Both the position numbers and the translations under genes were made by a program. DNA of 64,000 nucleotides, from assembly GCF_037935975.1 (NCBI RefSeq), contig NZ_CP149817.1, positions 3,224,001 to 3,288,000 on the forward strand, in the 5' to 3' direction. The number at the start of each line of letters is the position of its first letter. Positions within the stretch are counted from its first letter, which is position 1. The notes beneath the pieces were generated by a model that saw nothing but the letters and a program-made list of their open reading frames with translations, searched no databases and had not been told where the DNA came from. Positions 34,318 to 43,155 of the stretch are shown here, one piece after another. This stretch comes from Teredinibacter turnerae. GTDB taxonomy: Bacteria > Pseudomonadota > Gammaproteobacteria > Pseudomonadales > Cellvibrionaceae.

Positions 34318-34394
34318 TGGCGACCCGGAAGGGACTTGAACCCTCGACCTCCGGCGTGACAGGCCGGCATTCTAACCAACTGAACTACCGGGCC
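34318..34394 (-). tRNA. tRNA-Asp (anticodon GTC)
   Basis: A 77-base cloverleaf with acceptor GGCCCGG/CCGGGTC, D arm AGTTCAGTTGGTTAGAAT, anticodon loop CTGTCAC (GTC), T arm GAGGGTTCAAGTCCCTT and encoded CCA. The discriminator is G, the aspartate identity base. Confidence 0.97.
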
Positions 34395-34408
34395 GCAACG
34401 AGGAGCGC

Positions 34409-34436
34409 ATTGTAGCTATGTTGAGTTCCATGTCAA
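34409..34436 (-). promoter_or_regulatory. tRNA-Asp promoter
   Basis: On the minus strand TTGACA (34431-34436) and TACAAT (34409-34414) are 16 bases apart. They lie 15 bases upstream of the tRNA-Asp 5-prime end, followed by a GC-rich discriminator (GCGCTCC), typical of stable-RNA promoters. Confidence 0.8.
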
Positions 34437-34593
34437 ACATTTATTGTACATTTGGCCGGAACTAGCTCATAAAACACGCAACGCAACGTGTTCGAGCGTG
34501 CTTGCCGAGGGACCGGGGCTGCCGGGATCAAGCCAGCGTATTCATTTGAACGAGTTCGGTGTTTATCGTTCGTCGCTAACATCAAGCACAATG

Positions 34594-35118
34594 CTAAAGG
34601 TGACGATAGGCACCGTTAATGTAGGCCAGAGCACGTGGCTCGCCTGGGGCAACTAAGGTTTGCTCTACTTCCCCTACGAATATCGTGTGAGTACCATAGA
34701 CCATAGATTGCGACTTGCGGCAAAAGAATACCGACTGCGCGTCTGCAAGGTAAGGCACGCCGCTGTCGGAATGATTCATCCAGGCCCCTTCAGTAAATCG
34801 GCTACTGGCCATTTCCGGGGAGGCACAATTGATAGATACCCGCTCATGTTGTGGGGCCAACACATTGATGCAGAAAAAATCAGTGTGACTCACCGCTGAG
34901 TGCAGCCGAGCTTGCTGATTCACGCAAACCAGCAGCGAGGGCGGCTCGCCGGAAACGGAAGTGACGGAGGTGGCAGTCATCGCATAGCGTTCACCCTGCT
35001 CATCAACCGCAGTGACAACGCACACGCCGGAAACGAGTCGACGCATACCTTCAAACATAGTTACAGCAGCTTCGGTAGACTGTGTCATGTGCTTTGGGGG
35101 CTCATTGTTTTGTGTCAT
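34594..35118 (-). CDS. Flavin reductase family protein
   Basis: Flavin-binding split-barrel protein that uses NAD(P)H to reduce FMN or FAD, often for a partner monooxygenase. Visible are MRRLVSGVCVVTAVDE, AMTATSVTSVSGEPPSLLVCVN, FCINVLAPQHERVS and the C-terminal LAYINGAYRHL, with the YGTHTIFVGEVE strand. No monooxygenase lies nearby, so its partner is unknown. The start is uncertain: ATG at 35118 (174 residues), ATG at 35088 or a frame to 35184; none has a clear ribosome site. Confidence 0.85.
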   Translation of the reverse strand: MTQNNEPPKHMTQSTEAAVTMFEGMRRLVSGVCVVTAVDEQGERYAMTATSVTSVSGEPPSLLVCVNQQARLHSAVSHTDFFCINVLAPQHERVSINCASPEMASSRFTEGAWMNHSDSGVPYLADAQSVFFCRKSQSMVYGTHTIFVGEVEQTLVAPGEPRALAYINGAYRHL

Positions 35119-35304
35119 AAGGGCGGGATTGCGCGCCCCATCAGTGAGGGAACACGTGTAAAATCCACGCAACGTACGCGGCATTATATCTGATGATCAG
35201 GAAGAAATGGACGGCATTATGGCTGGTGTCCGCGACGCAACCCCAAGACCGTGATCTATGCCCCGCCGCATAGCTCCCCAGTAAGGCAACCAGAAAAGAG
35301 ACCA

Positions 35305-36720
35305 ATGAACGATCAGCAATACAGTAACCTGTGGAACGATGAGCTCATTCGCAAACACGACCTCGCGGGACCACGATACACCTCCTACCCCACGGCTCCA
35401 CAATTCGATGAGTCTTTCGGTCGCAACGAGTGGCTTAGCGCCGCAGAAAAAAGTAACAGCTCGAGCGCCCCACTGTCACTGTATTTCCATATCCCTTTTT
35501 GCGATACCGTCTGTTATTACTGCGCCTGCAACAAAATCATCACTGCGAACAAGAAGCTTGCGATCCCCTATGTAGAAGCGGTAAAGAAAGAAATAGACAT
35601 GCAAGCCAGATACATCGACAGAACTCGGCCAGTCGACCAACTGCATTGGGGGGGCGGAACACCCACCTACCTCACAGACGAGCAAATGCATGATTTGATG
35701 GCCCATACTCAATCTGCTTTTAACCTGCGCAGCGACGACAGTGGTGAGTACTCAATTGAAATCCACCCTAAAGGCGTCAGCCCCGAACGCTTGGCCAAAT
35801 TACGTGCTCTTGGTTTCAACCGTCTGAGCATGGGAGTTCAAGACTTCGACGAAAATGTGCAAGTGGCGGTGAATCGCTTCAACAGCGAAGAGGAAGTTTT
35901 AGCGCTAGTACAAACAGCGCGCGCGTTGGATTTTAAATCCATTAGCTTAGACCTAATTTATGGCCTCCCGTTACAAACATCCGTCAGCTTCGCAAAAACG
36001 TTGGAGCGTGTGATTGCACTTAAACCCGACCGCCTATCTGTATTTAACTATGCACATTTGCCAGATCTGTTTAAAACACAGAAACAAATTGACTCATCTC
36101 AGCTACCCGAACCACAAGAAAAGCTCACCATTCTTCGCCAAAGTATCGATACGCTGCTCCAGGCGGGTTATGTGTATGTGGGCATGGACCATTTCGCACT
36201 GCCAGAAGATGAACTCGCAAAAGCTCAACAAGCGAAAAACCTACACAGAAATTTTCAGGGGTATGCCACCCATGGCAATTGCGAAATGTTTTCTTTTGGT
36301 GTTTCGTCAATATCGGCGTTTGGCGATACTTTCTTCCAAAACCACAAAACTATAGATGCGTACTATGCAAGTTTAGAAAAAGAGGAGCTTCCATTGTGGC
36401 GAGGCATAGCACTAAGCGAAGACGATAAAATTCGTCAAACCGTTATTCGGGAGCTCATATGCCACTTCGAACTACCCTATAGCAAAATAGAATCCCAATA
36501 CCCTATTAGGTTTAACGAATACTTTTCCGCTGAACTGGCGTCTCTGCAATCACTGGAAACTGACGGATTACTGAGCATAGGTGATAACTCAATTGACGTG
36601 AACGAGTCCGGCAGATTACTCATACGCCGCATATGTATGGCATTCGATAAATATCTATCGGCCAGTGCACGCGACCAGCTAAACGCTCAAGCCAAGCCAA
36701 AGTACTCACGCATTATCTAG
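35305..36720 (+). CDS. hemN: Oxygen-independent coproporphyrinogen III dehydrogenase
   Basis: Radical-SAM enzyme of heme synthesis that decarboxylates coproporphyrinogen III without oxygen. The 4Fe-4S ligands are Cys66, Cys70 and Cys73 in IPFCDTVCYYCAC (Cys75 also conserved). WGGGTPTYL, EIHPKGVSPERL and RLSMGVQDFDENVQ are family blocks, and the C-terminal domain includes QGYATHGNCEMFSFGVSSIS. The ATG at 35305 gives 471 residues, near E. coli's 457. No FNR box was recognised upstream. Confidence 0.95.
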   Translation: MNDQQYSNLWNDELIRKHDLAGPRYTSYPTAPQFDESFGRNEWLSAAEKSNSSSAPLSLYFHIPFCDTVCYYCACNKIITANKKLAIPYVEAVKKEIDMQARYIDRTRPVDQLHWGGGTPTYLTDEQMHDLMAHTQSAFNLRSDDSGEYSIEIHPKGVSPERLAKLRALGFNRLSMGVQDFDENVQVAVNRFNSEEEVLALVQTARALDFKSISLDLIYGLPLQTSVSFAKTLERVIALKPDRLSVFNYAHLPDLFKTQKQIDSSQLPEPQEKLTILRQSIDTLLQAGYVYVGMDHFALPEDELAKAQQAKNLHRNFQGYATHGNCEMFSFGVSSISAFGDTFFQNHKTIDAYYASLEKEELPLWRGIALSEDDKIRQTVIRELICHFELPYSKIESQYPIRFNEYFSAELASLQSLETDGLLSIGDNSIDVNESGRLLIRRICMAFDKYLSASARDQLNAQAKPKYSRII

Positions 36721-36721
36721 C

Positions 36722-36783
36722 GGTTCACACCTCGCTCTAAGCGAGCCAAAATCCAGACAGACTAAAGCTTGGCTCGCTGAACC
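36722..36783 (+). other. Overlapping alternative hairpins after hemN
   Basis: CTCGCT-CTA-AGCGAG (36731-36745) can form a small hairpin. The same AGCGAG also starts AGCGAGCCAA (36740-36749), which pairs perfectly with TTGGCTCGCT (36769-36778), and GGTTC/GAACC flank the whole. The two stems exclude each other. No T tract follows, so a terminator role is doubtful. Confidence 0.45.
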
Positions 36784-37602
36784 CACGTGTTACAAAACTC
36801 CAAACCCTGCATTTCACAGTCTCCAGTTCGCAGTCAAGCGAGTTGGTTGACCTTTATCTCACAGCCCAAGGCACTCAGGCGCCGGCAGTAAAACCTCACT
36901 AACACATTTACTTACTCGATTTGAATCCGAGAGCGAATTTGCTTTCGCAGCGCCATCGAGAGAATAGAGCTCATTGACCGTTTACTCAATAAACCCAATT
37001 TAAATTGCCAGCCTCAGGACTCAGACAGCGCCCCAACGCTAAAAGCCCTATTGCAACCGGAAGGAATTGATTTTGAAGGTACGCATATTTCTTGAAATAT
37101 GCTTGATGCTACCCGATAAAAACACAAGATTCTAATCAATTGTATAGCACACCAAAAAGTATTCACCTGGAACCAGACATGTTTTTACAATGATTATTAT
37201 CACTCCTTCCCCCCTGCATAGCGCTACTATCAGTCGCAACAGCCAAGCGCAAGTATACGGTCATAGAGGTCAAACTGCGCGACAACGTTCAGCCGAGCCA
37301 AACAACTGATTGGCTAGCAATGCACACTCAAAACCATACCCCCACCCCACAAGACAACATGTCATTGGGGAAATGACATCGATATAAACGTAGACATTTA
37401 AAAACCAGAAACATTATGGCATACCCCTGAAACCTTATTACCCGGCACAGCAACTTAACAATATTTTTATTTTTGCAAGAATAGTTAACATAAAAATATT
37501 TAACCGGAGTTGAATCATAAAATACTTTGAAGTATCCTAAATTACGAGTTCAGAGGTCGAGCTCAAGACTTATATTTCACCATTCAAAAAAGGAACTTTA
37601 AA

Positions 37603-38024
37603 GTGAAAAAGGCAATCTCATTCATGTTATTTTTTTGTGTCGCTTCTTCCTGCTTGGCCGCGAAGCCTGACACTAAACCAGCATCCACGCCCTCTATAGA
37701 CACCGCTTTAAGGTGCATAATACCCGTCCATCAAAAGTACTGCCTACTTTAGGCCTTGCGATCACATCTCTCACCAGCCAAGGGATAGGTGACACTTCAA
37801 GTATTGCTATAGCCGGATTCAATTCCGGCTATCTTTTCAATAGATTCAAAATTGTTTTCTGGCCAAAAAGCTGGGTATTAAGAGCTTATAGTTTTCTAGA
37901 TAATGCGTATCGCCTGCTGGCCAGACAGCTTAATTGCGAAACCGTCTTTATTCGAGCAGAACTGTCACTTTGTTTTCGTAGGTTAATGTTTTTTTGCACC
38001 CAACTGGAGAAATGCCCTCGCTAG
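37603..38024 (+). pseudogene. Frameshifted remnant of a secreted protein
   Basis: A GTG at 37603, with AAGGAA eight bases upstream, starts a clear signal peptide (VKKAISFMLFFCVASSCLAA). The frame stops after 49 codons at 37752. A second frame, shifted by +2 and open from about 37713, continues with KVLPTLGLAITSLTSQGIG and SSIAIAGFNSGYLFNRFKI, which looks like beta strands. I read this as one broken gene of unknown family. Alternatively, the 49-residue peptide is a genuine small secreted protein. Confidence 0.4.
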
Positions 38025-38523
38025 CTGAATGCGAAGCAACTATCCAGCCAAGCGCGCCATATCTGGCTAGCACCGCCCTCGAAAACTGATCGCTTTCCCA
38101 ACAACAAAGGCATCTATCATCGATAGCAAAGAACGAAGGCACAACGCCAAGCATGAATGAAATAGCAAGCGCAAGCAGAACTCAGCGCCGCCAAGCTTTA
38201 CTGCCAGGGCGGAATTAAAGATAAGAATTTCGGCCCACCCAAGCAAAGCCTTTTAAATGTAAAACCCAAGCTAAAAACTTACCTTTGCGCAGATTACAGC
38301 TAGCGCTGTTACCGTTTAAGCAGAAATGGACATGCGACAATTAGCGCACCTACTGCAATGAGATTTTAAAATTGGCGAGCAGCAGCTCCATTCGCCACTA
38401 GAGGTCTACCATAATGTGGAGCATCAAACGATTTATTTTTCAGCGGAAAGTTGATTTTCAATTCATGATCGGTAAAACCCACCCATGGGAATTTATGAAA
38501 ACATAATAAATTACGTATACTGA

Positions 38524-38754
38524 CACTCACAATATGCAGCTAAAACAAGGGAACGATTTTCTTTTTCGAACGACTCAATATCGCCCACCACTAGTAATTT
38601 TTCGCGCAAAGCAAAAGTTTACCATCCAGAATCACCTTTTAATAATCCTGAAACAAAGACCGATGACTCTATAAAAACCAACTCCGGTGAAGCGATAGAA
38701 AAAGTCGCGCACACTGCCTCTCCAAAACTATCCCCCAGCGTAAACCGCCACTAA
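38524..38754 (+). pseudogene. Start-less open stretch, possible gene fragment
   Basis: A 76-codon open stretch between stops without ATG, GTG or TTG near its beginning. Its translation has normal protein composition, for example AKVYHPESPFNNPETKTDD and SGEAIEKVAHTASPKLS. The surroundings are decayed DNA. It could be the end of a lost gene; the family is not recognised and chance is possible. Confidence 0.2.
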
Positions 38755-39094
38755 AATTTTCACCTCTCGAAAAACGCATCATTGATTTCGTGAATAAAGC
38801 GAAAGTGCGCTAGCGCTAATATGGTAATGCCCTAACATCTCGCCGGTATATTGTTCTTCTTTATCATTTTTTATTCCGCCCTAATTAAAAATTACTCGAC
38901 AAGTTGAGTTTCATATGTCACCGCAGCCAAAGGCAACAACAAAAGAATACTTAACCTTAGAAGTAACAATAGAGATAGAGAGGCGGCTCATGCGCCAATA
39001 CCTTCGGGTCAACCGCGAAGCGCCGTAGAGGCTCCATTGATTGAATTAGGTATTAATCAGTAAGATCGCGCGTCCTCATACCTACTGAGCCGTA

Positions 39095-39264
39095 GTGCAG
39101 CATCGAGGCATAGTAGAAATGTCGCCACCCATTGAAAGCAATGGAGCAACTGAAGGATTCCACAACAAAATGGAGATGGTGCAGCATAAAGCGTACAGGT
39201 TTATCAGCTTCAGCTCTACGAGTCAGCGGCTGAGAGCAATAGCGAGCCATTCTGGGACGGGTGA
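39095..39264 (+). pseudogene. Transposase C-terminal fragment (ISL3-type DDE)
   Basis: The frame contains SNGATEGFHNKMEMVQHKAY followed by RFISFSSTSQRLRAIASHSG. This is the C-terminal signature of ISL3-type DDE transposases (normally NNG-TEGFHxKMExxxRxAYGFRNFxNYRLR). Only about 50 residues remain, no terminal inverted repeats are seen, and the frame then runs into unrelated sequence. It is a dead insertion-sequence scrap fused end-to-start with the recombinase remnant that follows. Confidence 0.75.
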
Positions 39265-39543
39265 GTACTCAATGGAGCTTGGAGACAGGTACTGGCAGCG
39301 CTCGGCATCCGCTTTAGGAAGATGTACAACATGCGACACACTCGCGCCACCCAAATGCTTGAAGCGGGTGTGGCTCCAGCCGTTGCAGCGCTCGAGCTAG
39401 GGCACAGCGTAAAGATGTTCTTCGAGGTCTATGCCAAGTGGGTTAATGTGTCAAAACGTAAGGAGGACTTGGCCAAGGTGAATCAAAGTGTGGCGAAAAG
39501 TGTGGCAACGACCAACCTTAAAGAACGTAAGCTATTGAAATGA
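39265..39543 (+). pseudogene. Tyrosine recombinase (integrase) C-terminal fragment
   Basis: About 92 residues of the catalytic end of a phage-type integrase. It includes LNGAWRQVLAALGIRFRKMY, the box-II RHTRATQML (His-x-x-Arg), LGHSV and the tyrosine in FFEVYAKW. The first catalytic Arg and the DNA-binding N-terminus are gone, and a stop precedes 39265 in this frame. Its 3-prime end lies 12 bases from the 3-prime end of tRNA-His, which suggests the former attachment site was that tRNA. Confidence 0.85.
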
Positions 39544-39554
39544 TTGGGAATTGT

Positions 39555-39630
39555 TGGGGTGACTGATGGGACTTGAACCCACGACGACTGGAATCACAAT
39601 CCAGGGCTCTACCAACTGAGCTACAGTCAC
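39555..39630 (-). tRNA. tRNA-His (anticodon GTG)
   Basis: Cloverleaf with acceptor GTGACTG/CAGTCAC, anticodon arm CTGGA-TTGTGAT-TCCAG (GTG), T arm GTGGGTTCAAGTCCCAT and encoded CCA. A G at 39631 is available as the extra G-1 opposite discriminator C. It is last in a Pro-Arg-His unit. Confidence 0.97.
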
Positions 39631-39649
39631 CATAGAAGGCTTGAAACGA

Positions 39650-39726
39650 TGGCGCGCCCGGCAGGATTCGAACCTGCGACCGTCCGCTTAGAAGGCGGAT
39701 GCTCTATCCAACTGAGCTACGGGCGC
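39650..39726 (-). tRNA. tRNA-Arg (anticodon TCT)
   Basis: A 77-base cloverleaf: acceptor GCGCCCG/CGGGCGC, D arm TAGCTCAGTTGGATAGAGC, anticodon arm TCCGC-CTTCTAA-GCGGA (TCT), T arm GCAGGTTCGAATCCTGC, CCA encoded. Confidence 0.97.
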
Positions 39727-39830
39727 AATACAAACCGGATTGTCGACACTGTTCAATATGCTACACCCTAAAGTGTAAGCAATTTTTGACATAACATGCG
39801 TAAACTTTACGGCGTATAAGCAGGCTCGAT

Positions 39831-39907
39831 TGGTCGGAGTGGAGGGATTCGAACCCCCGACATTCTGCTCCCAAAGCAGACGCGCTACCAGGCTGCGCTA
39901 CACTCCG
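39831..39907 (-). tRNA. tRNA-Pro (anticodon TGG)
   Basis: Cloverleaf with acceptor CGGAGTG/CACTCCG, D arm TAGCGCAGCCTGGTAGCGC, anticodon arm TCTGC-TTTGGGA-GCAGA (TGG), T arm GGGGGTTCGAATCCCTC, discriminator A and encoded CCA. First gene of the unit. Confidence 0.97.
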
Positions 39908-39945
39908 ACGACTCAGGCTGTGGAGCCATGTCTCGAGAGGCGTGC

Positions 39946-39974
39946 ATAATACAGAGGCGCCCTACGGTCGTCAA
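39946..39974 (-). promoter_or_regulatory. Promoter of the tRNA Pro-Arg-His operon
   Basis: On the minus strand TTGACG (39969-39974) and TATTAT (39946-39951) are 17 bases apart. The -10 lies 39 bases upstream of tRNA-Pro. No other strong promoter precedes the three tRNAs, which fits one transcript. Confidence 0.8.
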
Positions 39975-40082
39975 CGCCAAGTTGATAATTTTTCTAACTT
40001 TTTTCATTGCCTGCTATTTGGTCTAAACCCGAACCTGTGGGAAAATGCGCGACCTCGAATTCGCTCAATACAGGAACATCCC

Positions 40083-40925
40083 ATGTCTGCACTAATATTA
40101 GATGGTAAAGCGCTGGCGCAAAAAACCGAGGCCGAGCTTTCCGAGCGGGTTGCGGCGTTGAAAAGCAAAACTGGTCGCACCCCCATTCTGGCCACAATTC
40201 TTGTGGGCGGTGACCCTGCCTCTGCAACCTATGTGCGCATGAAAGGAAACGCGTGCACACGTGTTGGCATGGATTCTATGAAGGTGGAGCTGCCAGAAAC
40301 CACCACCACGGATGAGCTGTTGGCCAAAATTGGCGAGTTGAATAACAACCCGGACGTCCACGGTATTCTCCTGCAACACCCGGTACCGAGCCAGATTGAT
40401 GAGCGCGCATGCTTTGATGCTATCGATTTAGGCAAAGACGTGGACGGCGTGACCTGCCTGGGTTTCGGCCGCATGGCAATGGGCGAAGAAGCGTATGGCT
40501 GCGCCACACCGAAGGGCATTATGCGCCTTCTGGAGGCGTACGAAATTCTACTGGAAGGAAAACACGCGGTGGTTGTTGGCCGCAGCCCCATTCTGGGCAA
40601 GCCCATGGCAATGATGTTGTTAAACGCAAACGCTACCGTAACTATATGCCACTCGCGCACGAAAGACCTTCAATCCCATATCGCCACTGCTGATATTGTT
40701 GTAGGTGCGGTTGGCATTCCCGAATTCATTAAGGCGGACTGGATTAAACCCGGCGCCGTTGTGGTGGATGCGGGTTACCACCCCGGTGGCGTTGGCGATA
40801 TAGAGCTTGGGCCCCTCGCCGATAAAGCCTCGGCCATTACACCAGTTCCAGGCGGCGTTGGCCCCATGACGATCAACACTCTCATCTATCAAAGTGTCGA
40901 TTCCGGCGAGAAAAAGCTGGCCTGA
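40083..40925 (+). CDS. folD: Bifunctional methylene-THF dehydrogenase/cyclohydrolase
   Basis: Interconverts methylene- and formyl-tetrahydrofolate, supplying one-carbon units. Visible are [21 protein letters not shown] (active-site Tyr and Lys near residues 50-54), [26 protein letters not shown], the NADP-binding [17 protein letters not shown] and [13 protein letters not shown]. The ATG at 40083 follows AGGAA and gives 280 residues; the frame from 39942 includes the tRNA promoter and is not real. It is divergent from the tRNA operon. Confidence 0.96.
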   Translation: MSALILDGKALAQKTEAELSERVAALKSKTGRTPILATILVGGDPASATYVRMKGNACTRVGMDSMKVELPETTTTDELLAKIGELNNNPDVHGILLQHPVPSQIDERACFDAIDLGKDVDGVTCLGFGRMAMGEEAYGCATPKGIMRLLEAYEILLEGKHAVVVGRSPILGKPMAMMLLNANATVTICHSRTKDLQSHIATADIVVGAVGIPEFIKADWIKPGAVVVDAGYHPGGVGDIELGPLADKASAITPVPGGVGPMTINTLIYQSVDSGEKKLA

Positions 40926-40931
40926 GTTCTT

Positions 40932-41648
40932 ATGCGGCTGGACAAGTTTGTCGCACATAATACGAGTTACAGCCGCTCACAAGTGCGCGGCTTGCTTAAA
41001 GCCAAGCGCATTCGTGTGAATGGACAATGTGCGCTCGCACCCTCGGCCGCGTTAAAATCTGACGACGAAGTCACCTTGGACGATACGCTGCTTCAGGCGC
41101 GCAGCGACGTGTATTTGATGCTTCACAAACCTACGGGCTATGTGTGCGCCAATACAGATGCGGAGCACCCCACGGTGTTCGACCTTCCTGGGTTTCGCGC
41201 TCGATATTCAAATGCAGATATTGCCCGGTTGCAAATTGCTGGCAGACTGGACTTAGATACAACCGGCCTGGTCCTGATTACCAGCGATGGCCAGTGGAAC
41301 CATCGGATTACCTCGCCCCGCCACAAGTGTCGTAAGGCGTATTACGTGGAGTGCGCAGATCCCATTGCTACCGAAGCTAAGAGCGCGTTCGCAGAGGGCG
41401 TTGTGCTGCACGGCGAAAAACGCCCTACGCTGCCCGCTGAACTCGAACTGCTCTCGGTCAACACCGCAAACCTTTACATCGAACAAGGTATCTACCACCA
41501 GGTTAAACGCATGTTTGCGTCAACAGGCAACAAAGTATTGCGGCTGCATCGTTTCCAAATTGGTCCACTAGCGCTGGACAACGACTTACTTCCAGGCGAA
41601 ATACGCGCACTGACCTCTGACGAAATCCGCCTATTGAATAACGCATAG
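40932..41648 (+). CDS. rsuA: 16S rRNA pseudouridine 516 synthase
   Basis: RsuA modifies U516 of 16S rRNA. An S4 RNA-binding domain (MRLDKFVAHNTSYSRSQVRG) leads into the synthase domain with the catalytic Asp in AGRLDLDTTGLVLITSDG, then EQGIYHQVKRMFASTGNKV and LHRFQIGPLAL. At 238 residues it matches E. coli RsuA. It starts 6 bases after folD and abuts the next gene. Confidence 0.9.
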   Translation: MRLDKFVAHNTSYSRSQVRGLLKAKRIRVNGQCALAPSAALKSDDEVTLDDTLLQARSDVYLMLHKPTGYVCANTDAEHPTVFDLPGFRARYSNADIARLQIAGRLDLDTTGLVLITSDGQWNHRITSPRHKCRKAYYVECADPIATEAKSAFAEGVVLHGEKRPTLPAELELLSVNTANLYIEQGIYHQVKRMFASTGNKVLRLHRFQIGPLALDNDLLPGEIRALTSDEIRLLNNA

Positions 41649-42677
41649 ATGACGCCCTACATTCTTCTAGCCAAGCAGGCTACACACTACTCGCACCGCC
41701 TCTGGATTCTGGATGAAAATTTTCGCACAGAAGACACTGGCAGTTTGTCGCTCACAAGCACCGATCTGGTAATGACCAATCGCTTCGACGTGGCAAATTC
41801 TTCTCACCACTTAGGCGGCGCGGCAACAGCATTCTCAGACTTTGATTTTGAGGGGATCGCCAAATACATGCCCGCGGCCATCTGTTATCGCGTATCCAAA
41901 GAGCGCGCCGTTACCAACCGCGTATTGAATCAGAGCGCATCGCGTTTGGAATCCGGCGGAGCGCTGTTGTTGTGCGGCGAAAAAAATGATGGCATCAAGG
42001 GCTATGTTGAAAAATCCGTTAAGCAACTGGGATTCGACGGAGCCCTGGAAAAACACGGCAACCTCTATATCGCGAGACTCACACGCAATAGCAGCGAAGC
42101 TACACCATTGGATGACAAACAGTACACAAATCTGCGCATTATAAGCAGCGATGTCGCCGGTGCGTATTTGAGTAAGCCCGGCGTATATGGATGGAATAAA
42201 ATAGACGAAGGAAGCGCGTTACTACGCCGTTCTATAATGGACGAACCTGTAGCCATAAATGGCACTGCACTGGATTTGGGGTGCGGGTACGGCTATTTAA
42301 GTGTCGGCCTACTAAAAGCGGGTTGGCAACGGATTATCGCGACCGACAACAACGCCGCAGCAGTGCTGGCCTGCAACGCAACGCTCGCCGAAAACGGTGC
42401 GCAGGATTTCAGCGTCGTCGCTGCCGATTGCGGCAGCAGCATCGAAAGGCAGGCTGATTTAGTTGTTTGTAACCCGCCGTTCCATCAAGGTTTTGGCGTA
42501 GAGTCGTCACTTACGAACCGTTTTGTCGCCAATGCCGCCCGGTTACTCAAGCCTGGTGGTACCGCCCTATTTGTCGTGAACGTGTTCATCGGCTTGGAGC
42601 GAGCCGGCGCACAACATTTTTCACACCAGGAAACCCTGGCCAACAACAAAAAATTTAAAGTAATACGGTTTAGCTAA
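41649..42677 (+). CDS. rsmC: rRNA guanine-N2 methyltransferase, RsmC/RlmG-type
   Basis: SAM-dependent methyltransferase of the MTS family with two related halves. The C-terminal catalytic half has the SAM motif LDLGCGYGYLSVGLLKAG and the NPPFHQGF motif that defines N2-guanine methyltransferases. The N-terminal half lacks the SAM motif, as in RsmC (m2G1207 of 16S rRNA). At 342 residues it equals E. coli RsmC; RlmG is longer. It begins immediately after the rsuA stop, giving an rRNA-modification pair. Exact target inferred. Confidence 0.82.
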   Translation: MTPYILLAKQATHYSHRLWILDENFRTEDTGSLSLTSTDLVMTNRFDVANSSHHLGGAATAFSDFDFEGIAKYMPAAICYRVSKERAVTNRVLNQSASRLESGGALLLCGEKNDGIKGYVEKSVKQLGFDGALEKHGNLYIARLTRNSSEATPLDDKQYTNLRIISSDVAGAYLSKPGVYGWNKIDEGSALLRRSIMDEPVAINGTALDLGCGYGYLSVGLLKAGWQRIIATDNNAAAVLACNATLAENGAQDFSVVAADCGSSIERQADLVVCNPPFHQGFGVESSLTNRFVANAARLLKPGGTALFVVNVFIGLERAGAQHFSHQETLANNKKFKVIRFS

Positions 42678-42683
42678 CCCCTC

Positions 42684-43016
42684 TTACTTCATTTTTTTCA
42701 AAACATCGGAATAACCACCTTCGTTGGTTACCTGGGTGTAGCCCATTTTTTCCAACGTTTCTTTGGCTATTCCTGAGCGGCGACCACTGCGGCAATACAC
42801 GCGAATATCTGCATTTTTATCGTCCGTAACCTCGCCAATACGCGCGGCAATCTCTGTGTGTGGAATATTTACCGCAGCACTATAATGACCACCAGCGTAT
42901 TCATCTGCGGAGCGAACGTCGATCCAATACTGGGTTTTTGCGTTTTGTTCTGCCATAACTTGAGTTCCGAAGAGTGTTGCCATAAATATTAATGCAATAA
43001 AAACTCGTCTTTTCAT
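42684..43016 (-). CDS. Periplasmic rhodanese-like protein
   Basis: Single rhodanese domain behind a signal peptide (MKRRVFIALIFMATLFGTQVMA). The active-site loop is CRSGRRSG with Cys75, and YWIDVRSADEYAGGHYSAAVNIP is the entry strand-helix. Such PspE/GlpE-like proteins move sulfane sulfur in the periplasm. The ATG at 43016 follows GGGGGATGAT; the longer frame to 43151 adds unrelated residues. It is convergent with the methyltransferase. Confidence 0.88.
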   Translation of the reverse strand: MKRRVFIALIFMATLFGTQVMAEQNAKTQYWIDVRSADEYAGGHYSAAVNIPHTEIAARIGEVTDDKNADIRVYCRSGRRSGIAKETLEKMGYTQVTNEGGYSDVLKKMK

Positions 43017-43155
43017 ATCATCCCCCATAAGATTAAAAAATCTTGCCTGATTACTACGAATTATCGATGTCAAATTGCCGGAGCTGGCGACATTACAACC
43101 AACGAAGCCAGTGAAAAAGAGGCGAAGGCCCACTGCTGAATTTTTACACACAACG

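Larger units (their letters stand above)
36784..39094. other. Gene desert with decayed fragments
   Basis: About 2.3 kb without an intact gene, unusual in this dense window. It contains a frameshifted secreted-protein remnant (37603-38024) and start-less open stretches that look protein-like (about 36924-37099 and 38524-38754). The rest is AT-rich and I see no intact transposase, RNA gene or array. A degenerate Fur-like AT palindrome lies near 37186-37204. The most likely reading is the eroded interior of an island whose recombinase remnant lies at 39265. Confidence 0.6.

Noticed and set aside
37186-37204. Fur-like palindrome (about TACAATGATTATTATCACT)
   Set aside because: By my count it matches roughly 13 of 19 consensus bases in AT-rich DNA, with no intact gene downstream.
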